From NCBI GenBank assembly GCA_944472135.2, contig OX235262.1, positions 24,661,362 to 24,725,361 of the forward strand: a DNA stretch of 64,000 nt, read 5' to 3'. The stretch's first letter is position 1; every line of letters begins with the position of its first letter. The translations under genes and the position numbers were made by a program. This document shows positions 48,601-50,567 of the stretch, in pieces. The notes under the pieces were generated by a model. That model was not told the origin of the DNA. It searched no databases and was given only the letters and a program-made list of their open reading frames with translations. The stretch is from Trichobilharzia regenti. Lineage: Eukaryota > Platyhelminthes > Trematoda > Strigeidida > Schistosomatidae.

Positions 48601-50567
48601 GGTTGTGTGTAATTGCATGTAGTGCTATAGCTGAACTTCTCTCTAGATTTCTTATCTTATTTGGATCAACTAATTTAAATTTTGCTAGGTATTTATGTTC
48701 CGCTAGTCTGACTGCCACTGTTCTACTAGTTTGACCTATATATTTGACCTGACAATCATTAGAGCAGGGTATTAGATGAACTAAATTGTTTTGTTTTAAA
48801 GGCTCCACAGGATTGATCCTTTAACCGACAAAGCTTGTTTCTAATTGAGTTTGTGAGTGGTTTGAATGCCAGTCGCTTTTATTGCTGCCTGCCTCGTTAA
48901 GAATTCTGCGTAAGGTGGTTTCCCAGGTTCCTTCCTTGTATGGAATTACTACTGATGATTTAGATTCCTTATTGTTGGTGTTGTCTTGTGTACATTCGAC
49001 TTGCATGTCGTCATTAATATTATTATTATCACTACTATCATTATTTATTTTATTTTTACATTTCCCTATATATTTCCTGACTAATTTATCAGGGTAATTA
49101 TTAAGTTTCAAGGTTTCTCTTATATGTATCAATTCCTGTCAAAGATTTTCCTTGGTACTACTTAGTTTTTGTGCTCTGTCACTTAAACATTTCACCAATC
49201 CTATTTTTACTGACAATGGATCGGATGATCGGAAGATTTGTTTATCGAATCAACTGCAAATACATGTAATAGGAATGATTCAACACCTGTCACAGATATC
49301 TGGAAAATTCTACTACCCCAACGACGACAAATAGGATACAACAAAGAAAACTATAAAGCTCAAGTTTCAAAGTCTTGTGATTACATAATTGATATGATTA
49401 TGAACAATAAATTTTGTTCGAAACTGTGTCATCTAGTAAATAATACTGTTTCACTGTGATACATCTAATAAAAAAACTAATATGGAATCACTTACTACAA
49501 TAGTGCCCAAGTTTTACACATATATGAATACTACTATATTAAGAAGTTAAGACAATCAGGAAACACTCAATCTTTACTTTTATAAATTGTTAACTCTTAT
49601 CTATTGTTCTTTATTGTTCTCCCACACTTCATCTTTCCTGGGCTACCAATCAAAAACGACTATGCAAAATGGTGAAGGGTACTACAGGTTGTCAGTAAGG
49701 GAAGTGGTGTAGCACCACTAAGTCACCTTGTAATCACTGTAGTCGAAACACACCTTAACTCATGCGAGAAATGGTCTAAATTCACATTGTCTGACTACCA
49801 ACACCCTCTTTATTCACAACTTTCCTTTTCACTTGCATCTCATCAGTTAGAGGACTTGAAGTCATCACAAACGACTTTGAGCTCGTAAAACCAAGTATAA
49901 AAAGTCGGCGATACCCTATTTGATCCACCTTCTATGTGATAGGAAGAATGTGTGAAGTGTGAAATTTACAACTTACTATGTCATTAGCAAAATAAACGAC
50001 TGTTTCTACATCTCTTATTTGTAATTTATGATGACATCGTTTCAATTATCTTATAATTTCAGTTACTAACATTATTATTAGTCACTTTATACTTACAACT
50101 TTATTGTCACTGTTAATATTAAAAAGGCTACTAATATCATTTTTTGGTTACCTATACCCTGTAATATGACTTTTCGTTTTTATCTTTTTTTGCTATTGAA
50201 TGAATTCAGTGCAATATTGTATCAAAAACTGAGAATTGCATGTTGTATCGTAAGTAACTGTTATGGAATGAAACAAGTCATTATTTATTAGCTATTTCAT
50301 TTTTGGCTAAAATCCGGTAGATTTGAAAATGATTATTAACAAAAAACAGTATAATCATACACTAATCAAAAGTGTTCAATAAGCTTACCTGGCACCCACT
50401 TGACCTTCAGAATATTTATTGTGGAATGAAGAGGATAAAGCCTGTAGGACTGCTTTACTAGCGAAATTCTCTGAAGCTATCAATTCTAAGCCAAGTCGCT
50501 GACGCTTTTTCTCTTGCCTGCATAACTCCATAATTTCAACATCATATTCAGCGAGATCCACACTCAT
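3917..50567 (-). CDS. SHMT: Serine hydroxymethyltransferase, cytosolic type, 8 exons
   Basis: PLP enzyme interconverting serine plus tetrahydrofolate with glycine plus 5,10-methylene-tetrahydrofolate, the main entry of one-carbon units for thymidylate and purine synthesis. Coding exons: 50389-50567, 43851-44088, 36308-36517, 26843-26998, 23324-23542, 19530-19675, 13250-13403, 3917-4024. They join in frame to 1410 nt (469 aa), near the 483 aa of human cytosolic SHMT. Seen in the protein: N-terminal [11 protein letters not shown] (about 27-37), YYGG (61-64), [34 protein letters not shown], the PLP-lysine motif TTTHKTLRG with Lys237, and [13 protein letters not shown] (386-398) carrying the substrate-carboxylate arginine. 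No transit peptide precedes the conserved start, so cytosolic rather than mitochondrial. Odd: the usual SEGYPG loop reads SEGQVG (53-58). Introns are 3.3-9.3 kb and packed with retroelements. The exon chain was assembled by reading homology and GT-AG sites. Confidence 0.96.
4405..4690 (+). repeat. S1 tRNA-derived SINE, diverged
   Basis: tRNA-like head with box B ggggttcaattccc (about 4450), the taagactggttaagaggga middle, and a tail ending ccactgggaatgtaaagaaa near 4575. Lies in SHMT intron 7. Confidence 0.65.
4691..5424. other. Intron 7 sequence, nothing recognised
   Basis: AT-rich with no long open frame and no repeat family I could assign. Confidence 0.3.
5425..6785 (-). mobile_element. 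RTE-A LINE copy split by an RTE-B insertion
   Basis: The minus-strand 3' end (tttcaacatagaactttgca, 5442-5461) and the upstream coding part (6403-6785, for example the remnant of the VFDHRCLRS region near 6750) belong to one old RTE-A copy. It is interrupted by RTE-B at 5551-6390, with the imperfect TSD cgagaaaaccat/cgagagaaccat. Confidence 0.65.
5551..6390 (-). mobile_element. RTE-B (SR2-like) LINE 3' fragment
   Basis: Minus-strand translation gives [50 protein letters not shown] and [12 protein letters not shown], the C-terminal region after the RT domain of schistosome RTE-clade elements. The tail at 5551-5560 is tattattatt. A 260-residue open frame (6496-5714) crosses the element edge into RTE-A sequence and is not a host gene. 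5' truncated, no RT motifs left. Confidence 0.75.
6786..7039. other. Nothing recognised
   Basis: No coding or repeat similarity seen. Confidence 0.3.
7040..7165 (+). repeat. Interstitial telomere-like (TTAGGG) degenerate repeat
   Basis: Many gattaggg, ggttaggg and ggttatgattaggg variants in about 110 nt. The unit resembles the flatworm telomere TTAGGG with point changes and single-base indels. Confidence 0.6.
7166..7780. other. Nothing firmly recognised
   Basis: Unassigned intron 7 sequence. Confidence 0.25.
7781..7918 (+). repeat. Penelope-like terminus with (TA)n
   Basis: The sequence around ggaatctcttcatttagtag and cagagctgcatactcg resembles the termini at 21259 and 55250. It runs into about 43 nt of TA repeat (7876-7918). 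Confidence 0.4.
7919..8462 (+). mobile_element. Older RTE-A copy, left half
   Basis: Decayed RTE-A coding sequence ([27 protein letters not shown]). It is cut at 8451-8462 (gatcaggttgga) by the younger RTE-A copy and resumes at 10491. Frames are broken by several shifts. Confidence 0.8.
8458..10305 (+). CDS. RTE-A reverse transcriptase ORF (lacks endonuclease)
   Basis: 615 codons with no ATG: the open frame begins at TTG inside the target duplication, so the true protein start is lost. RT motifs seen: [14 protein letters not shown] (about 109-122), motif [12 protein letters not shown] (about 238-248), motif [13 protein letters not shown] (about 298-309), motif C YADD (341-344). The C-terminal domain reads [20 protein letters not shown] and continues to QWRRCIHSL. 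No stop or frameshift over the whole length, so this is the youngest-looking RTE-A copy here. It would copy the element's RNA at the nicked target. The family is inferred as RTE-like from layout and motifs. Confidence 0.88.
   Translation: MDREQWWATKAKEMEKASRIGNTRQLFGLIRETGGRRQIISETISEKNGTIISSQDRRLDRWKEHYEEQFNLPTATLNLPSIQHLPEWDIDTGPPSLTEVTKAVTNLKLGKAAGPDGMTPEVFKYGGDSLLSGLTEVLGNVWESEEVPSGWCKSLIIPIYKKGDKSSCDNHRGISLTNIVSKVLGSIIMRRLSGAREAQTRESQAGFRPGRGCIDHIFTLRQILEHRHSYRRPTVIIFLDLKAAFDSVDREVLWRCLAVKGIPRKYIALIKALYSYSYSQVRAYGELSSELVTTSGVRQGCPLSPFLFNFIIDVLMDLTLGDFSDSGIDLLPGNNLVDLEYADDIVLLGEDADEMQSLLNTLNSNLRMFGMRFAPAKCKMMLQDWTTLAPSLEIGSEVVEHVDRFTYLGSTISPNGLISDEISARIQGARFAFVSLRRLWRRRDVRLSTKGRVYCSSVRSVLLYGCETWPLRVEDMKRLAVFDHRCLRSISRVKWHNKVSNMEVRRRVLGKQGKSIDEVVKLQRLRWLGHVLRMPSHRLPRRAMLADIGSGWKKASGGQTKTWHQSMKSTTVGLSHVGRCRLPGWGPRDGKNLWLETIGDMAQNRSQWRRCIHSL
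8463..10490 (+). mobile_element. RTE-A non-LTR retrotransposon, 5' truncated, inserted in its own family
   Basis: Bounded by the 12-bp TSD gatcaggttgga (8451-8462 and 10491-10502). It has one long RT-containing ORF, a 185-nt 3' untranslated part with gtggcgacttgaacttccgc, and a terminal (CAGA)n tail at about 10473-10490. The apurinic endonuclease region expected upstream of RT is missing, as usual for target-primed insertions that end early. Confidence 0.92.
10491..10790 (+). mobile_element. Older RTE-A copy, right half
   Basis: Continues the copy interrupted at 8462: gatcaggttggaaaagagct, then gaaatccacaacagttagtt. No (CAGA)n tail remains. Confidence 0.8.
10935..11470 (+). pseudogene. Penelope-like RT fragment
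   Basis: Translation near 11000-11080 gives [20 protein letters not shown], matching the Penelope RT pattern (compare [18 protein letters not shown] near 29665). Stops follow. Other PLE-like stretches extend to about 11400. Confidence 0.6.
11487..12101 (+). mobile_element. RTE-B LINE 3' fragment with 10-bp TSD
   Basis: Flanked by attgaactaa at 11477-11486 and 12102-12111. Contains the [19 protein letters not shown] coding end (about 11822-11866), the 3' end ttgaagccctatgttccact (12043-12062), and an (AAT)n tail. Confidence 0.85.
12102..12760 (+). mobile_element. CR1-like LINE 3' region
   Basis: ccttggaatagttc, ctaacaaaatactccatcta and ctaccaatcaaaaacgacta recur at 48170-48260 and 49640, placing this in the CR1-like family. 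It ends in AT-rich sequence and a short CA repeat (12764-12780). Confidence 0.6.
12893..13138 (-). repeat. S1 tRNA-derived SINE with 12-bp TSD
   Basis: TSD ttatgtcttaat/ttatgtctcaat at 12881-12892 and 13139-13150. S1 tail near 12916-12935 and tRNA-like head near 13060-13138. Lies about 110 nt below exon 7 of SHMT, in intron 7. Confidence 0.8.
13250..13403 (-). CDS. SHMT: SHMT coding exon 7
   Basis: Last base of Arg383 and residues 384-434: [16 protein letters not shown], then a helical tail ending GGKLLKDYE. It supplies the arginine that binds the substrate carboxylate. The acceptor is CTTACAG/A and the donor GAA/GTATGT. Intron 7 is 9225 nt and phase 0. Confidence 0.94.
13550..14300 (-). mobile_element. 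RTE-B LINE fragment, decayed
   Basis: Minus-strand translations (about 14270-13960) show [24 protein letters not shown] segments and SLSKTN of the RTE-B C-terminus. The 3' end near 13560 is modified. Abuts the PLE at 14313. Confidence 0.65.
14313..15445 (+). mobile_element. Penelope-like element with about 190-bp inverted terminal repeats
   Basis: The left arm 14313-14497 and right arm 15245-15445 are inverted copies, both ending in the aaaacttgggcactgtgg block and its reverse. Between them, 14500-14700 encodes a GIY-YIG segment ([26 protein letters not shown]) and 14740-14900 the following region. Two tandem 150-156 bp units occupy 14911-15215. No RT domain, so a non-autonomous remnant. Confidence 0.75.
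14911..15215 (+). repeat. Tandem pair of about 155-bp units inside the PLE
   Basis: Unit 1 (14911-15066) and unit 2 (15067 to about 15215) both begin gtcaaa(t/c)cagaaga and end near aacactcgta. The single-copy equivalent lies at about 16190-16340. Confidence 0.75.
15455..15755 (-). mobile_element. Penelope-like GIY-YIG fragment, inverted partner
   Basis: Minus-strand equivalent of 15756-16060: aaggtattttgtaaattata (15707-15726) reverses the [14 protein letters not shown] stretch. The two fragments face away from each other at about 15755. Confidence 0.65.
15756..16405 (+). mobile_element. Penelope-like GIY-YIG fragment and 3' region
   Basis: Encodes [20 protein letters not shown] and [13 protein letters not shown] (about 15920-16040) after a frame-broken GQTSRSR core. 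The 3' region runs to about 16405, where RTE-A follows. Head-to-head with 15455-15755. Confidence 0.7.
16410..16800 (-). mobile_element. RTE-A LINE 3' fragment
   Basis: The minus-strand tail ctgtctgtctg at 16412-16422, then caacatagaacttggcac. Upstream coding remnant to about 16800 (ggccaccactggctcttttc). Confidence 0.75.
16790..17000 (+). repeat. Penelope-like 3' end fragment
   Basis: caagctcacttcaaattgaa, gaagatgtcgcctagtaggg and tccacctgagctacaaatct match the 3' end of the PLE copy ending at 30739. Confidence 0.65.
17205..17770 (-). mobile_element. RTE-A LINE fragment interrupted by a CR1-like tail
   Basis: RTE-A 3' end at 17210-17282 (ctgtctgtctattttcgaca), resuming at 17453 and running to about 17740. 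The break holds CR1-like 3' sequence. Confidence 0.75.
17285..17452 (+). mobile_element. CR1-like LINE 3' tail insertion
   Basis: About 165 nt ending in ggaataaagctgttattatt and a TTA repeat, set inside RTE-A sequence that is continuous in other copies. A severely 5'-truncated insertion. No clear TSD. Confidence 0.6.
17720..18285 (+). repeat. Unclassified repeat, possible LTR-retroelement gag piece (copy 1)
   Basis: Nearly identical to the reverse strand of 25000-25310 over 18010-18285, with further similarity upstream (tggtcgggcttg, gtcctaccatgcca). In the 25-kb copy one frame encodes [20 protein letters not shown], a Cys/His pattern reminiscent of BEL/Pao gag-pol linkers. Family call is weak. 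Confidence 0.4.
18286..18559. other. Unassigned sequence
   Basis: May continue the repeat at 17720-18285. No clear similarity elsewhere in the window. Confidence 0.25.
18560..19330 (-). mobile_element. RTE-B LINE 3' fragment
   Basis: Minus-strand 3' end cctagtggaacatagggctt (18592-18611) and a TTA-type tail at 18565-18577. The coding remnant includes [10 protein letters not shown] and [20 protein letters not shown]. Broken by frameshifts. Ends about 200 nt from SHMT exon 6. Confidence 0.75.
19530..19675 (-). CDS. SHMT: SHMT coding exon 6
   Basis: Residues 335-382 plus two bases of Arg383: [17 protein letters not shown], then the stretch ending [12 protein letters not shown]. The acceptor is ATGTAG/TTA and the donor AAG/GTAAAT. 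Intron 6 is 6126 nt and phase 2. Confidence 0.94.
19855..20100. repeat. Degenerate S4 (Smα-like) hammerhead SINE, inverted arrangement
   Basis: The minus-strand half (19875-19945) has the order gatgaagagtc, loop, aggac, then a changed gaaa. A plus-strand half (20005-20065) has gatgacgag and ggaacgaaatgcacc. Both ribozyme cores are mutated. Confidence 0.55.
20285..20330 (-). ncRNA. Hammerhead ribozyme (S3, left arm)
   Basis: Read on the minus strand: stem I GUACUG/UAGUAC, core CUGAAGA, stem II GUCC/GGAC around CAAACUA, then GAA, stem III from ACAGCUGU, cleavage base C at 20291. All invariant core bases are present and N7 is A, a tolerated position. Stem III is self-complementary, leaving 2 bp plus a 4-nt loop in a monomer. 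Confidence 0.75.
20643..20688 (+). ncRNA. Hammerhead ribozyme (S3, right arm)
   Basis: Stem I gtactg (20643-20648)/cagtac (20683-20688), a perfect 6 bp. Core ctgaaga 20649-20655, stem II gtcc/ggac (20656-20659, 20667-20670), gaa 20671-20673, stem III acagttgt 20674-20681, predicted cleavage after C20682. Type I topology, open at stem I. Confidence 0.78.
20789..21074. other. Unassigned intron 5 sequence
   Basis: AT-rich, nothing recognised. Confidence 0.25.
21075..21210 (-). mobile_element. RTE-A LINE 3' end fragment
   Basis: gaccggtttcaagatagaac and the following 3' untranslated sequence on the minus strand. Only the last about 135 nt of the family. Confidence 0.6.
21259..22235 (+). mobile_element. 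Element with about 275-bp inverted arms (Penelope-terminus type)
   Basis: The left arm 21259-21550 and right arm 21955-22235 are inverted copies (catggaaacaaaataatata against tatattattttgtttccatg). The outer ends match the PLE-type termini at 12815, 39195 and 54918-55276. The interior 21560-21864 is open on the plus strand ([19 protein letters not shown]) without a family I can name. The arms hold GT (21327-21358) and TA (22145-22171) repeats at equivalent places. Confidence 0.6.
22240..22795 (-). mobile_element. RTE-A LINE fragment
   Basis: Minus-strand translation gives [37 protein letters not shown] and [15 protein letters not shown]. Matches the C-terminal part of the RTE-A ORF. Frame-broken. 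Confidence 0.8.
23000..23230 (+). repeat. Degenerate S3 SINE
   Basis: gactgctgaaaaatcttaaac, agaaagaaacatctgtccag and tgatattagctcaagac follow the S3 order. Ribozyme stem II and core are mutated. Lies about 90 nt below exon 5 of SHMT, in intron 5. Confidence 0.55.
23324..23542 (-). CDS. SHMT: SHMT coding exon 5
   Basis: Residues 262-334: begins [17 protein letters not shown], includes the family motif [17 protein letters not shown], ends [11 protein letters not shown]. The acceptor is CTATAG/CAA and the donor GAG/GTAATT. Intron 5 is 3648 nt and phase 0. Confidence 0.95.
23853..24525 (-). mobile_element. RTE-A LINE fragment
   Basis: Minus-strand tail ctgtctgtctg at 23852-23862. Coding remnant [20 protein letters not shown] and [12 protein letters not shown] toward 24500. 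Frameshifted. Confidence 0.85.
24526..24990. other. Unassigned intron 4 sequence
   Basis: Nothing recognised. Confidence 0.25.
25000..25730 (-). repeat. Unclassified repeat, possible LTR-retroelement gag piece (copy 2)
   Basis: Inverted relative of 17720-18285. The minus-strand frame 25300-24974 encodes a Cys/His cluster ([20 protein letters not shown]). The overlapping frame encodes [20 protein letters not shown], nearly the same as in copy 1, so nucleotide identity is high. Together with copy 1 it brackets SHMT exons 5 and 6. Confidence 0.4.
25975..26260 (-). repeat. S4 (Smα-like) hammerhead SINE
   Basis: Minus strand: tRNA-like block (box B ggttcgagcctc, about 26108), then gatgaagagtctc, loop aaata, ggac, gaaacgcgcgtcctggattc. 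This matches the known Smα hammerhead order except that the CUGAUGA core is altered to a form without C3. The 3' strand gaaacgcgcgtc is intact. Flanks are palindromic (tttaattcaa / ttaaattaaa, 26195-26245). Confidence 0.7.
26510..26760 (-). pseudogene. Penelope-like GIY-YIG C-terminal remnant
   Basis: Minus-strand [17 protein letters not shown] and [14 protein letters not shown] match the stretch after the GIY-YIG core in the PLE at 38480-38640 ([16 protein letters not shown]). Confidence 0.6.
26843..26998 (-). CDS. SHMT: SHMT coding exon 4 (PLP lysine)
   Basis: Residues 210-261: [16 protein letters not shown], then the active-site motif [12 protein letters not shown] with Lys237 expected to form the Schiff base to PLP, ending LQKSGVM. 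The acceptor is TTTTTAG/GCC and the donor ATG/GTAAGT. Intron 4 is 3300 nt and phase 0. Confidence 0.95.
27225..27480 (-). repeat. S3 SINE fragment, tRNA-like part
   Basis: Minus strand: tggcygaatggtatacgagc and box B ggttcgaacccc preceding gtgggtgcgtactgc. The ribozyme half is absent here. Confidence 0.65.
27519..27950. mobile_element. S3 palindromic hammerhead SINE unit, older
   Basis: The minus arm 27519-27710 and plus arm 27735-27950 are inverted, with matching outer ends (tggtttgtaagggttagt / actaacccttacaaacca). Both carry the tRNA-like block with box B (ggttcgaaccc / gattcgaacccc). Ribozyme cores and stem II are mutated. No convincing long TSD. Confidence 0.65.
28673..29551 (-). CDS. 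Penelope-like GIY-YIG endonuclease (minus copy)
   Basis: 292 codons. Starts within the RT thumb region ([16 protein letters not shown]), then [35 protein letters not shown] and [17 protein letters not shown] (the GIY-YIG core with its conserved arginine), and ends [15 protein letters not shown]. Uninterrupted and apparently identical in protein to the plus copy over the shared length. RT catalytic motifs are missing, so not autonomous. Confidence 0.8.
   Translation of the reverse strand: MVDQILNYNSNNPIAHKRNCIQTLFKRARTHCSTPTLRKIEEKYLMDVFQKNGYPRNFIKRHIPPSQPTKTKATKENTKKIALPYIKDISEITTRLFKPLGIDVVHKPTKSLHSILCQPKDSTAKEDKTNIIYKINCNNCEKHYIGQSGRPLRLRIHDHKLAIKRHDIHSLISLHTDNHGHQFDCDNVQILDKGNNKNAREFLEAWHSSESSINRHIEIDKIYQPIRKKLHRQRVKIQVKETTGSNTSNLEGVKTHINNQSRPRSPGGMINKLVEKPKSSLQIEVCAEDVTQ
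29482..30648 (+). CDS. Penelope-like RT end plus GIY-YIG endonuclease (plus copy)
   Basis: 388 codons. The first about 22 lie in the opposite copy and are not original. From about 29548: [15 protein letters not shown] (RT motif C, YVDD), [29 protein letters not shown], then [16 protein letters not shown] and [12 protein letters not shown] (GIY-YIG). It would nick target DNA and prime cDNA synthesis in a full element. RT motifs A and B are absent, so 5' truncated. Confidence 0.85.
   Translation: MFVCSSFCVLLGCCCCNSVFGLPKIKPKIWIRYVDDTFVIIKRNELDKTHNLINNVFNDIKFTREEESENKIPFLDVLVRRTTTGELETQVYRKSTHTDQILNYNSNNPIAHKRNCIQTLFKRARTHCSTPTLRKIEEKYLMDVFQKNGYPRNFIKRHIPPSQPTKTKATKENTKKIALPYIKDISEITTRLFKPLGIDVVHKPTKSLHSILCQPKDSTAKEDKTNIIYKINCNNCEKHYIGQSGRPLRLRIHDHKLAIKRHDIHSLISLHTDNHGHQFDCDNVQILDKGNNKNAREFLEAWHSSESSINRHIEIDKIYQPIRKKLHRQRVKIQVKETTGSNTSNLEGVKTHINNQSRPRSPGGMINKLVEKPKSSLQIEVCAEDVTQ
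31575..31806 (-). repeat. S1 tRNA-derived SINE
   Basis: Tail near 31595, gtctttattactg region near 31690 and tRNA-like head with tcgaaccccgaacc (31746-31806). A (TA)n run (31812-31859) abuts its 5' side. Confidence 0.75.
31812..31859. repeat. (TA)n microsatellite
   Basis: About 48 nt of TA repeat next to the S1 SINE. Confidence 0.95.
32140..32600 (+). mobile_element. Penelope-like fragment, inverted copy of the 2.5-3.0 kb one
   Basis: agaccactaggtttgcgatg, cagtcttaacatgaatggct and ccaagcgacggactgtcaac reverse-match 2710-2990. Ends in a (TA)n run (32551-32594). Confidence 0.65.
32551..32594. repeat. (TA)n microsatellite
   Basis: About 44 nt of TA repeat at a PLE terminus. Confidence 0.95.
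32868..33480 (-). mobile_element. RTE-A LINE fragment
   Basis: Minus strand: 3' end ggtttcagcatagaacttcg near 32886, then the coding-end remnant (agtgagatgattaggacatg reversed near 33355). Decayed. Confidence 0.7.
33579..33628. repeat. (TA)n microsatellite
   Basis: About 50 nt of TA repeat immediately 5' of an RTE-A remnant. Confidence 0.95.
33640..33850 (+). pseudogene. RTE-A RT fragment
   Basis: Encodes [20 protein letters not shown], the RT motif C region with YADD changed to YAAD. Compare [17 protein letters not shown] in the 8458-10305 ORF. Confidence 0.7.
33890..34085 (-). repeat. S3 SINE, mutated ribozyme
   Basis: Minus strand: tRNA-like part, gggttcaaaccct box B, then gtactactggagagtcccaa. 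The core reads CUGGAGA (A6 to G), which should inactivate it. The 3' strand gacgaaacagctgtccagta is intact. Confidence 0.65.
34086..34640. other. Mostly unassigned AT-rich sequence
   Basis: 34130-34190 resembles the PLE terminal motif (gatataatgttcacc to gtgctcaaaacatcatcaag). The rest is unassigned. Confidence 0.3.
34855..35036 (+). repeat. S2 tRNA-derived SINE with CR1-like tail
   Basis: tRNA-like head (cacagcggttaggactctcg, box B ggggttcgacccc), then a body and the 3' part gtgctgaaaataccacacta followed by atcaagctgtaacc. This tracks the CR1-like end at 31990-32050 (tgctgaaaattccacatctg, agaaagctgttatg). Confidence 0.6.
35062..35400 (+). repeat. Solo LTR, 339 bp
   Basis: Starts TGTGGTGAGG and ends TTGTTACA. 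Flanks ggcct/ggccg fit a 4-5 bp TSD. TATA-like tataaatatg near 35336 and taataaagg (AATAAA) near 35359 fit an LTR promoter and poly(A) signal. No internal region beside it. Confidence 0.7.
35616..35960 (+). repeat. LTR, second copy, 345 bp
   Basis: Same ends (TGTGGTGAG to TTGTTACA) and the same TATA-like ctataaatatctg and caataaac signals. Flanks tagca/agtat do not match, so it may be a truncated or recombined copy. Confidence 0.6.
36308..36517 (-). CDS. SHMT: SHMT coding exon 3
   Basis: Residues 140-209, starting [15 protein letters not shown] and ending SAVLFADM. Includes [14 protein letters not shown] and the cofactor-binding aspartate of the ADMAH motif, whose AH lies in the next exon. 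The acceptor is TAG/GTGTC and the donor ATG/GTAAAT. Intron 3 is 9309 nt and phase 0. Confidence 0.95.
36590..36830 (-). repeat. Penelope-like 3' end, decayed
   Basis: tgtggttgtattctctgagctgg and acaatatcttcagtgc match the 28620-28700 end of the PLE pair. Sits about 70 nt above exon 3 of SHMT, in intron 2. A similar piece is at 39310-39450. Confidence 0.6.
36845..38050 (-). mobile_element. Penelope-like element interrupted by an S4 unit
   Basis: The terminal repeat 36845-37020 (acttgggcactatggagtat) matches 14313-14497. The GIY-YIG-side fragment is 37522-38050 on the minus strand ([40 protein letters not shown]). The S4 unit interrupts it with an exact TSD. Confidence 0.7.
37066..37508. mobile_element. 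S4 (Smα-like) unit with inverted halves and exact 13-bp TSD
   Basis: TSD ataagacaaagta at 37053-37065 and 37509-37521. The minus-strand half holds a tRNA-like block (37195-37265, box B ggttcgagcctc) and a hammerhead-like sequence (37075-37150). A plus-strand half holds a second hammerhead-like 3' strand (aacgaaatgcgcatcctgga, 37343-37362). Inverted segments: 37066-37110 with 37345-37392, and 37280-37325 with 37465-37508. The core TTGACGA lacks C3, so probably inactive. Confidence 0.75.
38055..38680 (+). pseudogene. Penelope-like connector and GIY-YIG remnant
   Basis: The frame 38253-38640 encodes [34 protein letters not shown] and [20 protein letters not shown] (GIY-YIG core with I-G altered to I-S) then [15 protein letters not shown]. 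Upstream coding (38060-38250) has stops. A different PLE lineage from 28617-30739. Confidence 0.7.
38681..39460. other. PLE-flanking and unassigned sequence
   Basis: 38700-38830 probably continues the PLE. 39190-39245 resembles a PLE terminus (cgattgtacagctcattaaa). 39310-39450 is PLE 3' end, minus strand. Confidence 0.35.
39461..40757. other. AT-rich intron 2 sequence, nothing recognised
   Basis: No coding or repeat similarity that I could support. Confidence 0.3.
40770..43137 (-). mobile_element. RTE-B LINE with 12-bp TSD, hosting a nested RTE-A
   Basis: TSD tgaccgtgccct at 40758-40769 and 43138-43149. The minus-strand frame 43115-42732 encodes RT fingers/palm: [33 protein letters not shown] (motif A) and VKAGVRQAG, closely resembling schistosome SR2-type RTs. 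The 3' part is interrupted at 41010 by RTE-A, and the tail (attattatt) is at 40772. Frame-broken. Confidence 0.85.
41010..41981 (+). mobile_element. RTE-A LINE 3' fragment nested in RTE-B, 12-bp TSD
   Basis: TSD gatgtcactgat at 40998-41009 and 41982-41993. Encodes the post-RT part of the ORF ([35 protein letters not shown]), with small insertions that break the frame near 41165 and 41365. The tail is acagacagatagaca. Confidence 0.9.
43255..43700 (-). mobile_element. RTE-B LINE 3' fragment
   Basis: Minus-strand [16 protein letters not shown] and the region after it, with 3' sequence toward 43265. Ends about 150 nt below SHMT exon 2, in intron 2. Confidence 0.65.
43851..44088 (-). CDS. SHMT: SHMT coding exon 2
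   Basis: Last base of Arg60, then residues 61-139: [16 protein letters not shown] through [14 protein letters not shown] to the flap residues AASGRK. The acceptor is TTTTCTAG/A and the donor AAAG/GTGAGT. It carries the PLP-stacking histidine of the [11 protein letters not shown] motif. Intron 2 is 7333 nt and phase 0. Confidence 0.95.
44441..44685 (+). repeat. S1 tRNA-derived SINE with exact 12-bp TSD (best copy)
   Basis: TSD tgtggctcatat at 44429-44440 and 44686-44697. tRNA-like head gtggcacagcggtaggaacg with box B ggggttcgattccc, middle agtaataagactggtaaaga, 3' end ccctattttccactgggaac. 245 bp. Confidence 0.85.
44925..45600 (+). mobile_element. RTE-A LINE 3' fragment, decayed
   Basis: aggtgcctgcgttacatctc, gaaatccacaacagttagct and gtggcgacttgaactgctgc in family order, ending caaagttctattttgaaacc. 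The tail is modified to cagtcagtcag. Confidence 0.8.
45968..46159 (+). mobile_element. S3 hammerhead SINE, compact palindromic unit with exact 14-bp TSD
   Basis: TSD atattgttggaatc at 45954-45967 and 46160-46173. The first 42 nt (45970-46012) are an inverted copy of 46085-46127, so this is the 20232-20775 layout with the left arm shortened. A truncated tRNA-like part leads to gtactgatgaagagtcccaa. The core lacks C3, but the 3' half gacgaaacagttgtccagta is intact. Confidence 0.75.
46335..46549 (-). repeat. S1 tRNA-derived SINE with 15-bp TSD
   Basis: TSD agtttatcagattat(t) at 46320-46334 and agtttatcagatcat(t) at 46550-46564, one mismatch. Standard S1 tail and head on the minus strand. Confidence 0.8.
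46740..47447 (-). mobile_element. RTE-B LINE 3' fragment with exact 16-bp TSD
   Basis: TSD acccgaatcatgtact at 46724-46739 and 47448-47463. Minus strand: post-RT remnants ([18 protein letters not shown]) and 3' end ttcctagaggaacatagggc near 46760. Confidence 0.9.
48286..49500 (-). mobile_element. Penelope-like element with about 220-bp inverted terminal repeats
   Basis: Arms 48290-48525 and 49245-49460 are inverted copies (gacacagtttcgaacaaaat against attttgttcgaaactgtgtc). The minus-strand interior encodes [17 protein letters not shown] (49132-48830) and [18 protein letters not shown] (48808-48509), a GIY-YIG core, with a stop between the two frames. No RT. Confidence 0.75.
50389..50567 (-). 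CDS. SHMT: SHMT coding exon 1
   Basis: Residues 1-59 plus two bases of Arg60. The ATG at 50567-50565 is chosen because it opens the conserved SHMT N-terminus without a presequence. Contains [15 protein letters not shown] and [11 protein letters not shown]. The donor on the minus strand is AG/GTAAGC (GT at 50388-50387). Intron 1 is 6300 nt and phase 2. Confidence 0.93.

Larger units (their letters stand above)
46556..50300 (+). mobile_element. CR1-like LINE with nested RTE-B and PLE
   Basis: Plus-strand coding pieces: 46680-46739 ([15 protein letters not shown]), 47464-48280 ([45 protein letters not shown] with RT motif C YADD) and the 3' region 49530-50300 ending tactgttatggaatgaaaca. RTE-B occupies 46740-47447 and a PLE 48286-49500. 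Coding is broken by stops. Best preserved CR1-like copy here. Confidence 0.75.
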
